DNA of 64,000 bases from Aquila chrysaetos chrysaetos (GCF_900496995.4 NC_044029.1:14198001-14262000), one strand, 5' to 3'; counted from the stretch's first letter, positions 40,501-55,500 are shown. Notes: a model not told the origin generated them from the sequence alone. A program made the numbers and translations.

Positions 40501-43500
40501 AAATGTCTCTTTATGAGCTGTGCTGTTGAAAGGCATTATGTAAATGTTAAAAAACCTGCAGCTGAAGTTCAGTGCCTGTTGCTAATGATGGTTAGCTTAG
40601 TTAAAGCTGACAGATTACTACCTTGTATTTTAATCAGCTAGCTTGGCTAGTGTCTTTTTTACAAAAATGATTATAGAAACAAAGCATTTTGCATTTGTTA
40701 ATAATCTTTTTAAATAGCTTGGGATATAGAATATTTATATAAAAAATAGCTGTGTTTTTTAAAGAATTTGCTGCCAAATAATGTTCACAGGAGACTAGTC
40801 ACAAGGTATTTCTGTCCTCTGTGAAAACAAATCAATATGAAAACAATATCAATTACTCCTGTTAGTTTAAGCTTTTGAAAACAATTTGTACTGAATGCTT
40901 ATGAGTTGTTTAAACTTTTGTAGTATTTGGTATTTCTTAGTAGAGCCTAAAAAAAAAAAAAATTAACTCATGAGAGTTTAATTTTGACCTTAAAAACTGA
41001 TAGTTTTTCTGTGAGCATTGTTGGATATATCCAGAAATTAAGAAAGGTATAGAAAATACAAATTCTTCAGGCTTTTGAAATCTAATTTCATAGTTTTGGG
41101 GGCTTGGTAGCTTTTGAATGTTCTGAGTATGCTGTACCAAATTTCAGAAGAGGTTTTAAATTTACAAACCTTGGGATTTCTTCTGTTGAGTTGAGGACCT
41201 CTGCATAGTGAAATAGCCTACAGATATTGGTTTGCTTTTTCAATGACATCTTGTAATCCTTTTTCAAAGTAGTCATGGACACTCAGGAGTCTGTTCACCA
41301 CAGACTGAAAATATGTCTTAGAGAATGTTAGGGAGAGATCCTGCATTACATCTGCAGTTGAAGCTAATTTACTGAAGGCAGTGTGATGGTAGTTGCCTGG
41401 TGTTATTTTACTGGTTGTTAAATGTTTTGCTGAACCACATCTGAAAATAACACTTGGGAAAAAACACCTGGAGAAAAGCTGACTTTGACCGTCCCCACTA
41501 TCAGCTTTTCCCCTAGAAGAAAAATGGGAAGGCAGTTAGAGAAAGTTTACTCTGCACAACTGTGCCAAAAGCAGCTTGGCACCAAGAGCCAGTGACAGGT
41601 AAGGGGTGTATTGGGCATCTGAAGATGAGGAGATGGGTGGGGTGTTGCCTGACTAATTCAGGTTTCCATAGAGCTACAGCCAGAGAATATTTGTGAGGAG
41701 AGGACCAGTGCCTTGTTCCGTTTTCTTCCACCAATATAAATTGGATTTTCACCTACCTGTGCTATGGCACTGTAAAAATGATGCAGCTGCAGTACATTCA
41801 GAAGTAGTAGATATGATCCTTATTTTAAGAACTGTCCAGAAAGAGAATATAAAAAAGAAATTATTGTGGAAATTGGGTATTTTTCATCTTAAAAAGTGGT
41901 TTTTTTTGTGGGGTGTGTGCTTTAAAAGGCACTTAGAACTTTGAAGAGGTTCTGTCCTGAGGTAAAGGTTAAATGTATAACTGTAGTTGTTGAGACTTGG
42001 AAGAGGGGAAGAGCAGTCCTGGAAATGTGAACTGAGTTGCTTCTTTTCAAGCTGTAACTCCAGAGCATTTGAGGTTAATCTAAATTGTCTGCTTGTTTCT
42101 GCATCTTTCTTTGTGCTGGAATTGGCAGTCATCTGATCTTCAGTGAGCTGTTTCAGTTAGTGATGGTGGCAAAAAGTGATTAATTTTGTTCCATTTGTTC
42201 TTTATTTACTGTTGGTGTTCTGCCAATTTAACTGCCTGAGCAGCTCACTGTAAGGTCAGCTAAGTGTAACTGTGGGACAAGAGGCATCGCAACTGTGTGG
42301 CACAAAGATGAGGGAGTTCTGGTATGTCTGGCACAGCATTTCTAATGCAGGCTTGATTGATTGTTACCTCTCAGTTACTTAAAATTGCTTGCAAATGGAG
42401 GAAGATAATTTTCATTACAATTCAAATAATTTATGAAGGGGAGGAGTCAAAGGTTTGAGATCTGTGTGCTATGACCATGGAAATGTAAATATGCTGCAGA
42501 TACTTGGGAACAGGTTGAAAAAGTTGGAGTACCTTTCATGTTACAGTATCAAGAATGGGTACAGTGTCTTGTAGTGGAGATGCACGAATGCTTAGGGTTT
42601 TTTTCCTTACAATGTGGAATTCATGTGCCTTGATAAGAAAAGAAGTTAACCTCCCTCTTCTTTTCTAGTAAATATGTACTCAGCTGTATCTGTCTCTGTA
42701 ACTTTTTCTTCTTGTATAAAACTTCTTTCATTCTCCCCACAGCTTCCAAAACACAAGTCTGTTGTAGTTACGTTAAATGACTCTGATGATAGCGAGTCTG
42801 ATGGAGAGCCATCTAACTCAGCTAGCAGTGTGTTTGGAGGACTAGAATCTATGATAAAAGAAGCAAGGAGAAATGTTGAGGTAAACGCTATCAGCATTTA
42901 ATAGGTTTATTTTGTAATGATTTTGCTTTGTATATGGAATTTAAACTTTAGAATTTGGTCAAGAAATATTGGATTACATCAGAAATGGGCAAGAGTGAGT
43001 ACATTACTCCTGTCTGGACCATTACATTGTAATTTGAATTGGACAAGCTAATTAAAATGACCTTTTTGGTTAAGGTGGCATCCTGAAGATAGAATTTGTA
43101 ATATATTTTGGTTTCATTTTTTCAAATAAAATTCAATACATCTTTAATTACTAGCAAAAATAACATTGGCTTAAAAGATCTTATTAGCCTTGAACAGCTT
43201 TAAGTTTGTGCTGAAATGCCTCTTAAAAATAGTAGTTAATAGCTGTATTTAGTTAATTGCTGTATTTTAAACTAGTGTGACTAGTATTGACTTGAACCTT
43301 GTTGTAACAGGCCTCAAAAATCAAAGCCCCTCCAAAATCAGAAAAAGAAAATGATCCAATGAGAACTCCAGAGGCTCTACCAGAAGATAAGAAGATAGAA
43401 TACAGGCTCTTAAAAGAAGAGATTGCCAGGTACAACTGAGCTTAATTGTTAATGTAAAATGTATGTTCTTTGTAGTCCTTTACTAGTCTGTTTTTGTAAC

Positions 43501-46500
43501 TGGAAGGAAAAATCTGAGTTTGAAAAGCTTCCCATTACCTTCAGGTTTCCCCCCCACTCAATTTTTAGTAAGGCAACGTAGGAGTCTAAAAGTCCTTGGA
43601 TTTGAACTGGCTTACAGTAGTTGATTGCAGTTGTGGAAAGTTCTTTTTCTTTTAACTTAAAATCTTGTCCTGCTACTCTTTTGAAGATTTTAAAACTATT
43701 GGGAGTACCCATTGAAATGAATGTTGAAGCTACTGAACATCTTTGCTTTTAACATCTCTGTTTTAGTCGTGAGAAGCAACGCTTAATTAGATCTGATCCA
43801 CTGAGGAATAATTCATCGCCTGCAAATTCTGATGGTGAAGTTGATGGAATTGGGAGAATAGCAGTAGTGACAAAACAAGTCACAGAAGCAGAAGCAAAGC
43901 TTAAGAAAAACAGGTACATATTTTCCTGTTGTAAGTCCTACCTTGTTTACTTAGCAGGATGAAACTAGTAAATAATCTTTTTGAATGTGTAGCATATAAA
44001 GTACAGCAAATGATTGGTTTTCTGTTGTCTTGAACTATTCAGTCTTGAATTCTATTGCTGTATAAAAGGAATTGTGTTGTAGTGCCAGTGTGGTGTTTTG
44101 TAACTTTGAAGTATGGTTGTCATGCTAACTGTTCTCAGCTGTGTTTATGTTGAGTGACTAGAATATCAGCTGTGCCACCTAATAACTCTGAAATACAAAA
44201 AAAATGTGTGCTTTTCACTACTTGGTACACTCTGAGGGTAGCATGTTGCAATGGGATATGCCTGATACATGTAAATAAATGAGTGCTTCTGCAGAATAAG
44301 TATGCTGTTTGAAGCTTTTCCTGTATGCCTTTTCTCTTTTAGCATGCCTCTTCCATGTTTCTCGCCCTTCTTCCATGTTATTGTGGAAAATTTAAGTGCT
44401 TTGCATCCTTCTTTTCTGCTTCCGTTGCCACTTGATTATTTCTGTGTGGTCTTGTGAACAAACTGGTTTGTGGTCAGACATTAACTGAAGCACGTTCTTC
44501 CCTCCTCCCTTTATTCACACCTGTCTATCTAAGTCTTTATCTTGCTTCTTTTAATGCATAGCTTTTTATATTTAATTGCTCTGCTGTTGTGCCCTAATAC
44601 TATCGCTTGTAGCCTGCTAATGTGTTTATGCACCCTAAGGAAGAATTGGATTGTTACTTAGCAGAAAGCAAGAACATGTGTGTTTTGCATGTCTTAATGT
44701 TAAAAACAGTATTGAAGATATGCCACTTGCTTACTTTCCCCATCCTCATAACTAGAGTGTTTTCATCTGCTTTATACTAACATGCTGAACTTCGGTTACT
44801 GAAATTTGCTGTATGTACTACCAGTATTTATTGTCTCATGGATGTTAAGACTATCTGGAGAAATTTAGAATCTTGTTTGTTGATAAGTGAAAAAGAGCTG
44901 GGTTCTTAAATAACTAGGGTTTCAGAGGAGCAGCAATAGCTCTGAGAAGTGTTTGGAAAAAATTGTGTTACATGGCTTTTCTACTTTTAGACTTCTGTTG
45001 ATGAAGGATGAATCTGTCTTGAAACATTTGTTGCAACAAGAGGCCAAGAAGAGAGAGAATGTTCGAATTGCTGAAAATAAAATTAACAAACTGGCTGAAC
45101 AGCTACAAGCAACAGAGAAGATCTTGAATGCTAATAAGATGTTTCTCAAGAAACTTCAGGAACAAGTAACTTTAATTTTGAAATGTTTCTGTTTCCTAGA
45201 GCTGGAAGTCTTGAAATGGGTAGCCTGATATTTGGAGGCAGTAGGCTTTCTTTGAATTAATTATTAATTCCCATGTCTTTTCTGATTATATTTTATTATG
45301 TGGTCATATCTGAAAATTTGCATCTTACTGTAGTATTTTTTTTTCTTTTTTTCAGATTCATAAAGTTCAACAACGAGTTACAGTAAAAAAAGCTCTGGCA
45401 TTAAAATATGGGGAAGAACTTGCTCGAGCAAAAGCAGTAGCAAGTAAGGAAATTGGGAAACGAAAACTGGAGCAAGATCATCTTGTAAGTTTGTTTCATG
45501 CTTTTAAACCATGCTGTACTTGAAAAGCAGCAGCAGTTTTGATTAGGAAACTTAGTTCAAATGGGATTTCAGGAAAATAGGAAACCATTTCCAAAGCACT
45601 GTAGGAATCTTCCTATTGGTTTCCAGTATTTTAGAGAATTCAACAGAAAAAGCATTAAGCATTTAAAGAAAACTGTTCAAAGCCTACATTTCTGTGCCAG
45701 GGAAATGTCACTAATAGATAAATAATAAGAGGAGCTATATGGCTGTGAAGGAAGGAAGTACTTTACTGTCTGTAGACGTCACTGATCTTGTTAAAACTGT
45801 CCAGCAAAGACACTGAAAGGGGGATCTGATCTTGTTTTGAAAAACAAAATATAGAAAAACAAGGCTAAAATATCTTTGTAAATTCTTCTTTTTGTGCACC
45901 CCCCACCCGACGCCCGTATACTTGTTTTATAGCTCACCTTTTAAATGTGGCCAGAACTTCTGTTGAAGCCCCGACGTGATGTAGGATAATTTTTATCAAA
46001 AAAACCTGCAAACCTGCCAGTTGAATTGTGGCAAACTTTTTTGTGGTTTTTCTGCTGTTCGTTGAAAATTTTCTGGCAAGAGTTTAAAATGTTTTCATAA
46101 ACTCTGAATTAAATATCTTGCCCATGTTTCATTTTACCTCCTGTCAATAGATCAGTAAATGTGAAAATGAAATAAAGGGAGTTTTTTTCTTTTCAGCCAA
46201 GCAAAATGTTGAAATTGGAGAACTCCCCTGCATCAAGTCCAAAAAAGCATTCAGCAGAATTGATTGCACTAGAGAAAAAACGACTACAGCAACTAGAATA
46301 TGAATATGCTCTAAAGATTCAGAAATTGAAAGAGGCCCGCGCACTTCAAACCAAGGAACAATCAAATATTGCACCTCATGCAGAAGAGGAATCTGAATTT
46401 GCATTACCCCAGCCATCACTTCATGATCTTACACAGGATAAATTGTCTTTGGACAGTGAAGAAAACTACTTCGATGATGAAGTTCTGTCTAATTCAAACC

Positions 46501-49500
46501 GAGAACGAAGGAGATCTTTCAGAGAATCTAATTCTTTCACTAAACCAAATCTTAAACACATGGACACTCCAAAACAAGAAACTGTAAACAAACTTTCTAA
46601 AAAGGCATCAGAGGAGCCTGAGCTGTTCCTTGGGTTGAATATTGATGAACTGAAAAAACTTTATGCTAAAGCTGACAGCTTGAAAGAGCTGCTAGTGAAA
46701 AGTACTGCCTTTATAGTACCTAAGGAAGATCTGTTGTGTGGTCAGGTAAATGCTTTAAAACTAAGTATGAAGGTTGTCTTTACTAGGTGGTATTGCAATT
46801 GCTGTATATCTGTTTATCTGTTTCCTAGGAAATTTCAGTTGATGTGGATTTTGTTACATCGCAAAATAAACAAACTGAAGTGAAACCATTTCCATTTGGA
46901 CCGTATCATAGTCCTCTTCTAGTATTTAAATCCTACAGGTATGAAGACTCTAGTAGCTCTCTGACTTCTGTGTATATGTGTTTTTATTCAAGTATTCTTC
47001 ACTGCTCTTCCTTGATACTTAGGCGTGCACAGAAAGACAAGTTGCAGTGAGAAACTTGACTATCCTGAAACACTTTTGTCTCTAGTTTAGGGAACCTAAT
47101 GATTTTAGTTACTTTTTCTGGTATGCAGGAGTCCCTTGCTTTTGTGCAGTACCCTGCTTTTGCATTGTATTGCATACTATTCCCTGCAACTGGGTTGTTG
47201 TTCAGTATAACTGAATTAAAAAATAATAGTTAAACATTTGAAAACAGGATTTTTATATCCAATATGAAGTGATCTAAAATCCAGGAAAAAAATAACAAGT
47301 GTATTTCAATTATGCAGTCTTTAAACTTGGCTAGGTTTTAAATTGTTTGAGTCGAGATTGAACCAATAACCTATTTTTTGCATTCCTGCTCAGTGGAAAG
47401 AGGCATGACCACAGTGATTGATTCATCTTGACTTAAAGTAGGCACCTGCAAGTGAAATCAGTTTGACACATCTGTCTTTTGACTAAAGAGAGCTTTGTTC
47501 CTACATATTAAATTTTAGAAAACGGAAGTGTGGAATTTAAACTGGAACAGTTGAAGCCTACCATGTGCTTCAGGTTTTTTATTTCTGTACTCTTAAGTAG
47601 CAAAAGGTGGAGGATGCTATCTTTACAGGAGTATTCATTTTAACTTCTTGTAGGTTATGGCTTCAGTTCCTTAAGGAGCTAGAAATCCCAAAATTGACAT
47701 AGCCAAATGTTAGCTAAAGACTTAAAACAACCATTAGTGTGCTCAGCTCAGACTGGTTTTTGTTTGTTTACACTTTATAAAATCTGATGTGGATTTTTTC
47801 ACTGTTTTTTCAGGTTAATCTTTCATGGTTCTCTTTATACTTCTATTTGACATTGATCTTATGCTGACTAGAGCATGAGTGCATTTTTTCTAGAACTAAA
47901 CTGAAATTCAGTTTCAGTAGTTTGCTTTCCCTACTGGGTCATTACTACACTTCCTGTTTTTATATGAAGTAAGTTCTGCACCTAAGGGAGAAGAGAATTC
48001 TGGAACAGAATCTGTTTAGATTGAGAAGCACTATTTTGTTCCCTCCCTCTCTCTCTGTTTTCACCTTCCTCTTAACTCATGTGTTAGCGATGCTTCTGAT
48101 TAGTAGCAGGGTTTTGGAAATAATGAGATTTAATACAGAAAAAGTGATTATTTTTAAATGTTTTGTTTAGTAAAACTGATGTCTTACCTTGTACACTTTG
48201 TCACAATAATTCACTGTTTCATTTTAGGTTCAGTCCGTATTTTCGAACCAAGGAAAAACTGTACCTCAGTTCAGTAACATATAGCAATATGATTGAGCCA
48301 AAACAGTGTTTCTGCCGTTTTGATTTAACAGGCACATGCAATGATGATGACTGTCAGTGGTGAGTTCTTTTTAATTTTGTTTATTTGAACTGAACTTCTC
48401 TTCTAGATGTCTGACTCAAAGACCAAAATAGGCATGTTTTTCATTTCTTTAAAAGGTCTGGATTTATGATCCTATGCGCAAGTTCTAGATAAGAAAGTTT
48501 TTTTTAATACCCTATTGCAGATACTTGGTTGGCAGGAAAAAAAACCTTTCGTCTAAGCCATGAAGAAAGGAGGTTCTTTAGATGTAAATTTAGAAAAGCA
48601 GTATGGACTGTTAGAGAATATTTCACCTTTTGGTTGCCTTGTAATTCAGATGGGACTCCTCTTGCTTTATAGCTTCAGCATAACTTCAGACCACCATGGA
48701 ACCTCAGGTAGTGGTTGTTACTGTTAAGCACGCTAGAGTTATATCGTGCTGCTAACCAAAATAAAGCATGCACCAAATACTATGTGATTATGTAAAAAAA
48801 AAAAAAAACAACCCTATTGAAGTAGTGGAATTCCAGTTTTCTGGGAAAATACTGGCTATGTTTGTTTCTTTGAAGCCTGGTGTTGTATTAAAAATAGTTT
48901 GTTAAACAAGTTGCACAGTAGATTTTAAGAAGTTCGTACAAGAGCAAATGGATATGAATTGGTCAGGAATAAACTCAATTTAGAAACTTCTAACTACTGG
49001 AAAAATACAATAGGAGTAGACTTCAGCTCTCTTTTTTGCCCTTTTTGGTGGCAGATAGCTTTTTGGATCAGCTTTTAGCTGTTACTGTCAAACCATAGTT
49101 TGAATCTTTTAAACACAAAGTGATACCTGATTCTTAAAACTACCTCATTTGAACTGGAAAGTTCTAAATACTGTGGTTTTGTGTTAGTGCGAAGCAAGTG
49201 GGTAGAGGTTTATTTTAAAGAGTAAGGCTATAGTGAAGTAATGAAGACTAGGGTTAAGTTACTGATGCAGGTTTAAGTTTAGAGAAGACCCAGACATATT
49301 TAACAGAAATTTCAAAGTAGGCTACAGTGTTTTCTGTGGGTATGATTTTCTTTATGCTTCACCCTCCTGTCTACTAAAACCAACTTTCTAGTTATAAGGC
49401 TTATTAAATTCTTGCTGTGATAAATATGTTAATTGCTTATTTGTTTGTTTTAGGCAGCACATGAAGGATTGCACTCTTAGCCGTAAGCAGCTGTTTCAGG

Positions 49501-52500
49501 ATATTCTGTCTTACAATTTAGAACTGATTGGCTGTTCAGAAAAAAGCACTGATGAGGAAATCAGCACTGCCACAGGTTCTTAAGAGTCTTTTGCTCACTT
49601 TTCTATACAAAGATTCATTTCTGAAGGGAGTGGCTTTCGTTAAAAGCTCTGGGTGCAAAGACTTTGATGTAAAACAATGTATAAGATACAGTTATATGAA
49701 AAGACAGGTTTCTGCAGTTGTCCAATTCAGTCCTTTGTAGTGGGTAGTTACCTTGGTGTCTTTACAGAAAGAAAAAATCATTGATCTGTGGAACATTTCA
49801 CTTGGAAAAATAAAGTATCACTGGGATTCAGGGAATCGGGGAGCAATGAGCATGGAATCTTTCCCTCTCCCCTTCCTCACTTCTTTTTGTAACTGCTGGA
49901 CTGGTCCGTTTCAGTGCAGCTGGAATTTTATAACAACGCTGTTGCCATATGGGCAAGTTGCTGAACAGAACTTTTTCAGTTTTTAATTTCTTTGTTTTAG
50001 TATGTTAAGTTACCATACCTCTTGAAGCAGTCATATTTCATGAATTCAGCATAGGTTGTGCTAAATTGCTGTTAAGGTACGTATTCATTTTCATTTATGT
50101 GTTTACTTAAGATACAAATATTCTTGTTTCAGAAAAATATGTTGAAAAACTTTTTGGTATAAACAGAGACCGTATGTCAGTGGATCAGATGGCTGTTCTT
50201 CTGGCCAGCAATGTCAATGAGAGTAAAAGTCACAGTAAGTACCTTGGTAGATTAAATACAATATAAACTTTTAAAAATTTATATATAAAATTATAGAGTA
50301 CCTTGATGATTTTGTAGAAGAATAATTTTTTTGTTGTTGTTGCTTAGTCTATCTCAGTGTTATAAATTCTGCTTGTGGTAAAATAAAGGCAGCAGAGTTT
50401 GTTTTAAGGCAATAATATAATAGTTTTGGAGTCCAATTTGGAAAAGCGACTTACGCACTTGAGCACAATAGATTTTAAATAAGTAGTGTATAAGTAGAAA
50501 CTTATACACTTGTGTTGCACTCACAGAATGTTGCTATCTAAAATCTTTATTAGCAAAGATGTTTTAAGCTTGAATACAGAAAAGTAAAAGAATTTCTACT
50601 ACTTTGCTTGTTTACAGCACCTCCATTTACAACATGGAAAGATAAAAGGAAATGGAGACCAAAGTACTGGAGAAAACCTCTGTTAGATAGTAGCAGCAGT
50701 GAAGAGGAACAGTTCGTTGGACCTATTAAATATGGTAATCTGGATGTGTGGCATCCATTAAAAAAAGAGTACTGGGGGAAAATACCTGCCAACCTCTTCC
50801 CAACACCTAATTTTTGAAGTGGTTCTTAAGAAAACCAGTGCTTTTAATAGCTCTTGACTTTGTATTTCCTGCATGCAAACTTTATCTTGCATAAATTTCT
50901 GGGTAAAGTTTGAACTGAATTTGTTGTATTTAAGGAAAAAAAAAAAGTATAATGTGTGACTGGAAGTTAAGGTAGAATTTCTACTTACCTGTTCTTAAAA
51001 GGAATATAAGGAACTATTTCCCTAGAATGTTTCAGCTTTGCCCATAGACCATTAGGATTTTTTTAATTTTTATTTTTCCTTCCCAGAACTGTGAAGTAGT
51101 AAAACTTCACATGTTTGGTTATCTTAAACTTGTACAGAGATGGTATTTGGTGTTGAGGTCAAGAGTTAAAAAATGCTGCTGTTAAACAGCATTTGAGACT
51201 TGGAAGCTTGCTAGAGCATCAGTACCCTGACAGTGTTTCACATGTGACTCATTCAAGTGGGAGCTTTAGGATTTGTTAGCAAATCCTGTAAAAAGGATTT
51301 TTAGAGACTCAGAATTGAGATAAATTTTTTTGTCAGATGTGTCTGTTTCTTAATGTTGCCTAATGAACTGCCTTAATTTGTGTCTGTTGATCAAAGCAGC
51401 CTTTTACTGCTATTTATTTCTTGCCTTTTGCATTTGAAATATAACCAGTTTTCTATAGACTACACAGTTCTAAGTTTTAGGGGATATTGAAATAACTGTG
51501 TTTTGCTCTGGTCAGTGGCTACACTTGAAATATATAAATGCTACCCCTTGTATAATTTCCAATTTTACAGGTCACTTCTGTTTTTGAAAAGAAACTTTTT
51601 TTTAACTTTTTTTTAATTTGCAGCCCATCCCACAGAGCATAAAAAAAGAGTTCCAGCTCTTGATGCTGTGGTGACTCCAGATGATGTCCGGTATTTTACA
51701 AGTGAGACTGATGACATTTCCAACTTGGAGGCAAGTGTTCAGGAAAACCCCTGTGATGTACAGCTTTGGATTAAACTTGCATACAAATACTTGAATCAAA
51801 ATGAAGGGTAAGTCTGATACGTTTTAGACTTCATTTTGTGTTTTACCCATGCTGCTATGATCAAGTTTTCTTTCTGATGTTAAAGAACTTTCTTCAACAA
51901 TGCCACAAATAATTTGTTACTTAAAAACAGGTTAAAAAATAGATTAGATTTCCTACTGTATGCACTATACTATGTGAGTAATAAATTACACTGATGCTTT
52001 ATCTTTAGGTAGGTTCTGATTCAGAACGGAAGTTGATGGAAAGTAGTGTGGGAGAAATAATTGTTTGTGTTTGAAAAGTGCACAGCCTAATGTATTTCCA
52101 AGATTACAGTGGAATGTTGTACTTCCAGTGATAAAGCAGCGGACCAATGGACTCCAATCAGTTTCTCCTTTACAGAGTGAATGATTGTAATAATGTTTGA
52201 AATTACTTTTATCAGAAAGAGTTTCTTATGAGAACAGTTCTGCTATATGGTTTTATCCCTGTAGAAGTGGTCCGGTTAACACTGACTTTCTTACTTTGTA
52301 ATTTTTTAACTTTTGGATTTCTAAGTTTCTCTAGTTTCTGTTCTTCTAAATTATTCTGCAGCGTACCATGTTCTTATTGGCAATCAGATAATTTCAGTAG
52401 GAATTCTGTTATGATGGTTTCATTCTAGAGATTGACTTCAATTTCAGAAGCGAGGTACTGGCTTAAGCAGCTGCAGCAGGGAGGAAAGGGAACGGGGAGG

Positions 52501-55500
52501 AGCAGCTCTCTCTTAAAAGTCTTGTGTAAACTGTGGGTAATGGAAAATGTAGCAAAAGATCAGTTTAGCTGTATCCATAGCTGCCTGAACACTAGAAGGG
52601 ATAGAACTGGGAAGGCCAGTACTCAAAGAAAACGCTACCAGCAAGTGGCAGGGTGAGAAGAGCACACTTTCTAAATATAAGTGTGCCTGGCAAAAGATCA
52701 AGAAAAGGGAGAAAACCTAATGGAAGATGATGCATCCTTTTCTTAAAACAGCCACCTCCCCCATTCCCCCGTGTCTCCCACCCGCCTCAGTACTCTGAAG
52801 AAACCGAGTGGTTTAGTAGGTGGCAGTGGTGATAGAAGGGGTTGGGAAGGCTTCAGACTTATCCATGGTTAACTGTGTTAGTTTTGTTTTGGGACATGTG
52901 TTTTTCCTCTCATAAATGTCTATGCAAAGTAACTTCTAAAGATGTTTTCAGAATAAATGCAACCTCAGAAGCTTTCTGTGGTTTTATGGAAGTTTGTTTA
53001 TGAATTAAAGCTCAGCTCTGTGGTTTGCAATATAGTCAGTTATTTGAGCTACTCTTTTATCACTTTGCTGGTATCATCTCATGATAGTTACCTCAAAGTA
53101 AAATCTCCTTTTTTTTTTTTTTTTTTAATGGTTTAGAGACAGAGAAAACCTCCATGACATGCAACCTGAAAGAAAGGCTTGTATTTGACTGTAGAAAGTA
53201 AATTAAATATGTAACAAAAATATTCTTACTTCACTAAGCCTTTGAAATTTCTACTTAAGTTTTTAAGTCTCTATGATGTTAATGCCTTTATATGATTCCA
53301 GCTTGAGACTTCTGCTTACAGATGAATCTTACCCATTTTCCATTAAATTGGACTCTTATTTGAATTGGCACTCTTTTCCTAGAAAACTTCTTTTTCCATG
53401 CACTGCGATAATTGCACCTAATAATAACAACCTTTGAAGGATGAAAACTTACTGAAACTTTGAAATTTTTGTAGTAAAGGACAGCACATGTTAAAAAAAT
53501 GGCTGACTGTGTGTCACTCCTAATTATAAGCATCCATTTTCGTATTTGATGTTAAGTCATAGTACTAACACAGTTGATGTGAGTGCTTTTTTAATTTTTA
53601 CAGCTCATCATCTGAGTGTTTAGATTCTACTTTAAATGTTTTGGCTCGAGCCCTTGAGAGCAACAAAGAAAATCCTGAAATTTGGTGTCATTACCTCAGA
53701 CTCTTCTCAAAAAGAGGAACCAAGGAGGAGATACAGGAAATGTGTGAAACAGCAGTGGAATATGCTCCCTCTTATCAAATCTGGTGGACAGTAAGTAAAA
53801 AAAAAAAAAGTTTTATGTGAAGTGTTCATGTAAGTGTGCATTTTCTACTGTAGAAAACCAGTACATATGACAGGGAAAGTGTGAAACGAAAAATACTACA
53901 GCTTTTTGAAAACTCAAAAGTCGCTCAGAAAATGAAGCGATTCGAAGTTCTGTTTGAAAGATATTTGTAGAAATCATCACTTGTCCTCAGGTAATAAAAG
54001 TTATTTAAAATCAAGATGTTACATTTGTTATTTTTTGTTACTTAAGCTTGAAAAATTTAACTTTGACTATTTGATCTTTAATACTTAAACAGTATTTTTT
54101 TGAGTTTTAATGTGAAAATATGGTTTGAGGGAGGGAAATATGGTTCATGGTAAAAGACATTATCTGAAGTTTGTGCTTCATGTGATTTTATTAACCTAGA
54201 AGCTTTACTATTACTATTATTAATTATTATTAATTATTTCTCTCTAGTTTCTGAATTTGGAGAATTCCTTTGATGGAAAAGACTACGTTTGTGGGAGGAT
54301 GCTACAGTTCCTAATGGAAGTGACAGGGGGAGAAGAAAATCGAAATCTCTTGTCCTTTCAGCTGTTGGAGACTCTCCTGTATAGGGTTCAATTAAGCCTG
54401 TTTACAGGAAGACATCAGAATGCTCTTGTTCTGCTGCAGGTAACTTCCAGGTTACGACCCCAGGCATTGTCTTCATACCTTCAGCTTTCTAATGCCTGTG
54501 ACTCTCATAGTGCCAACTTCTGAAGAACTGTTCCTTCCTTTATTTGCCGAAGGAATTCTCCTAGAGACTTTTGTTTTGAGATACGATGCCATTGTAAAAT
54601 CTGGGTATACCTTTGGGGTTTTTGTTACCTGTTTTGCTTTGCTTGTGTAGCTAATAATTCCCAGGGAATTGCTTTACTACTTGATTTCTTGTAAGCCATA
54701 GAACCCTTTTTCTGCAGTGAAGGGCCTGTGAGTAATGTATTGCCTCAGGTACTGAAATGTTTATTGCTGCAGAAATTATCAAACCAGTAGTTCTTGGGAA
54801 AGAACATAGCATGATGTGACCTAACAGCACTGCCCTGCTCCAAACTTTGGAGACTTGTTAAATCAGACTTCATTAGTCCCATGAACTCCAAAGTCATAGA
54901 GTTATCTCAGGCTTTTATTGTGACTGCAGAAAGAATTTAGGTCACTGTTACTGTTCTGTAGACAACAGAAATGGTGGATGAAGGTGAGAATCGTCCTGCT
55001 GGAGGTGGGAGCTGCTTGTAGTTTTTGGTTGCAAGTTTTTTCATTCCTACCAGCAGATGGCACCTCTTGCTTGCTACACCGTAAAACATGGCTCAGCTCC
55101 GTGGTTTAAGGCTGTAATGCCTTTTTTTTTTTTTTTGTAGCTCCAGTTTAAATAGAAAAGTGTAATGCTGTGTTGACTTCCTCCAAAAGCTATTCTAAAC
55201 ACAGCAGTACTGATAAATGTAACTCTGAATGTTTGAATGAACAAAGAGAACAGAGGGAGAAAAAACTGTGTCAAATTGAGATGGAAGTCCAGTGTGTGTG
55301 GGAGAACAACATGGGTTGGTTTCCCTTACCTTTTCCCAAAGCATCATCACAAAACCAAACGTGTTTTGGTTTTTATATTCATCTGAAGTGTGTAGTTGAA
55401 CAGAATGTCTTGGGGAGAGATTATTTAACCATATTTAAGAGAAGATAATTTCTAAGTAAATGCTACTTCAGAGTAAGTAGCAATGTGTCTCTGAAACTTG

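Noticed and set aside
50735..50817. Extension of ZFC3H1 exon 20 into intron 20 (26 codons then stop) as an alternative end
   Set aside because: Exon 20 joins exon 21 cleanly at 50734 and I see no AATAAA soon after the stop. Possible as retained intron but unsupported.
55170..55448. 92-codon plus frame in ZFC3H1 intron 23
   Set aside because: No splice-compatible phase or homology; low-complexity Gln/Glu/Lys text is typical of chance frames in purine-rich intron.
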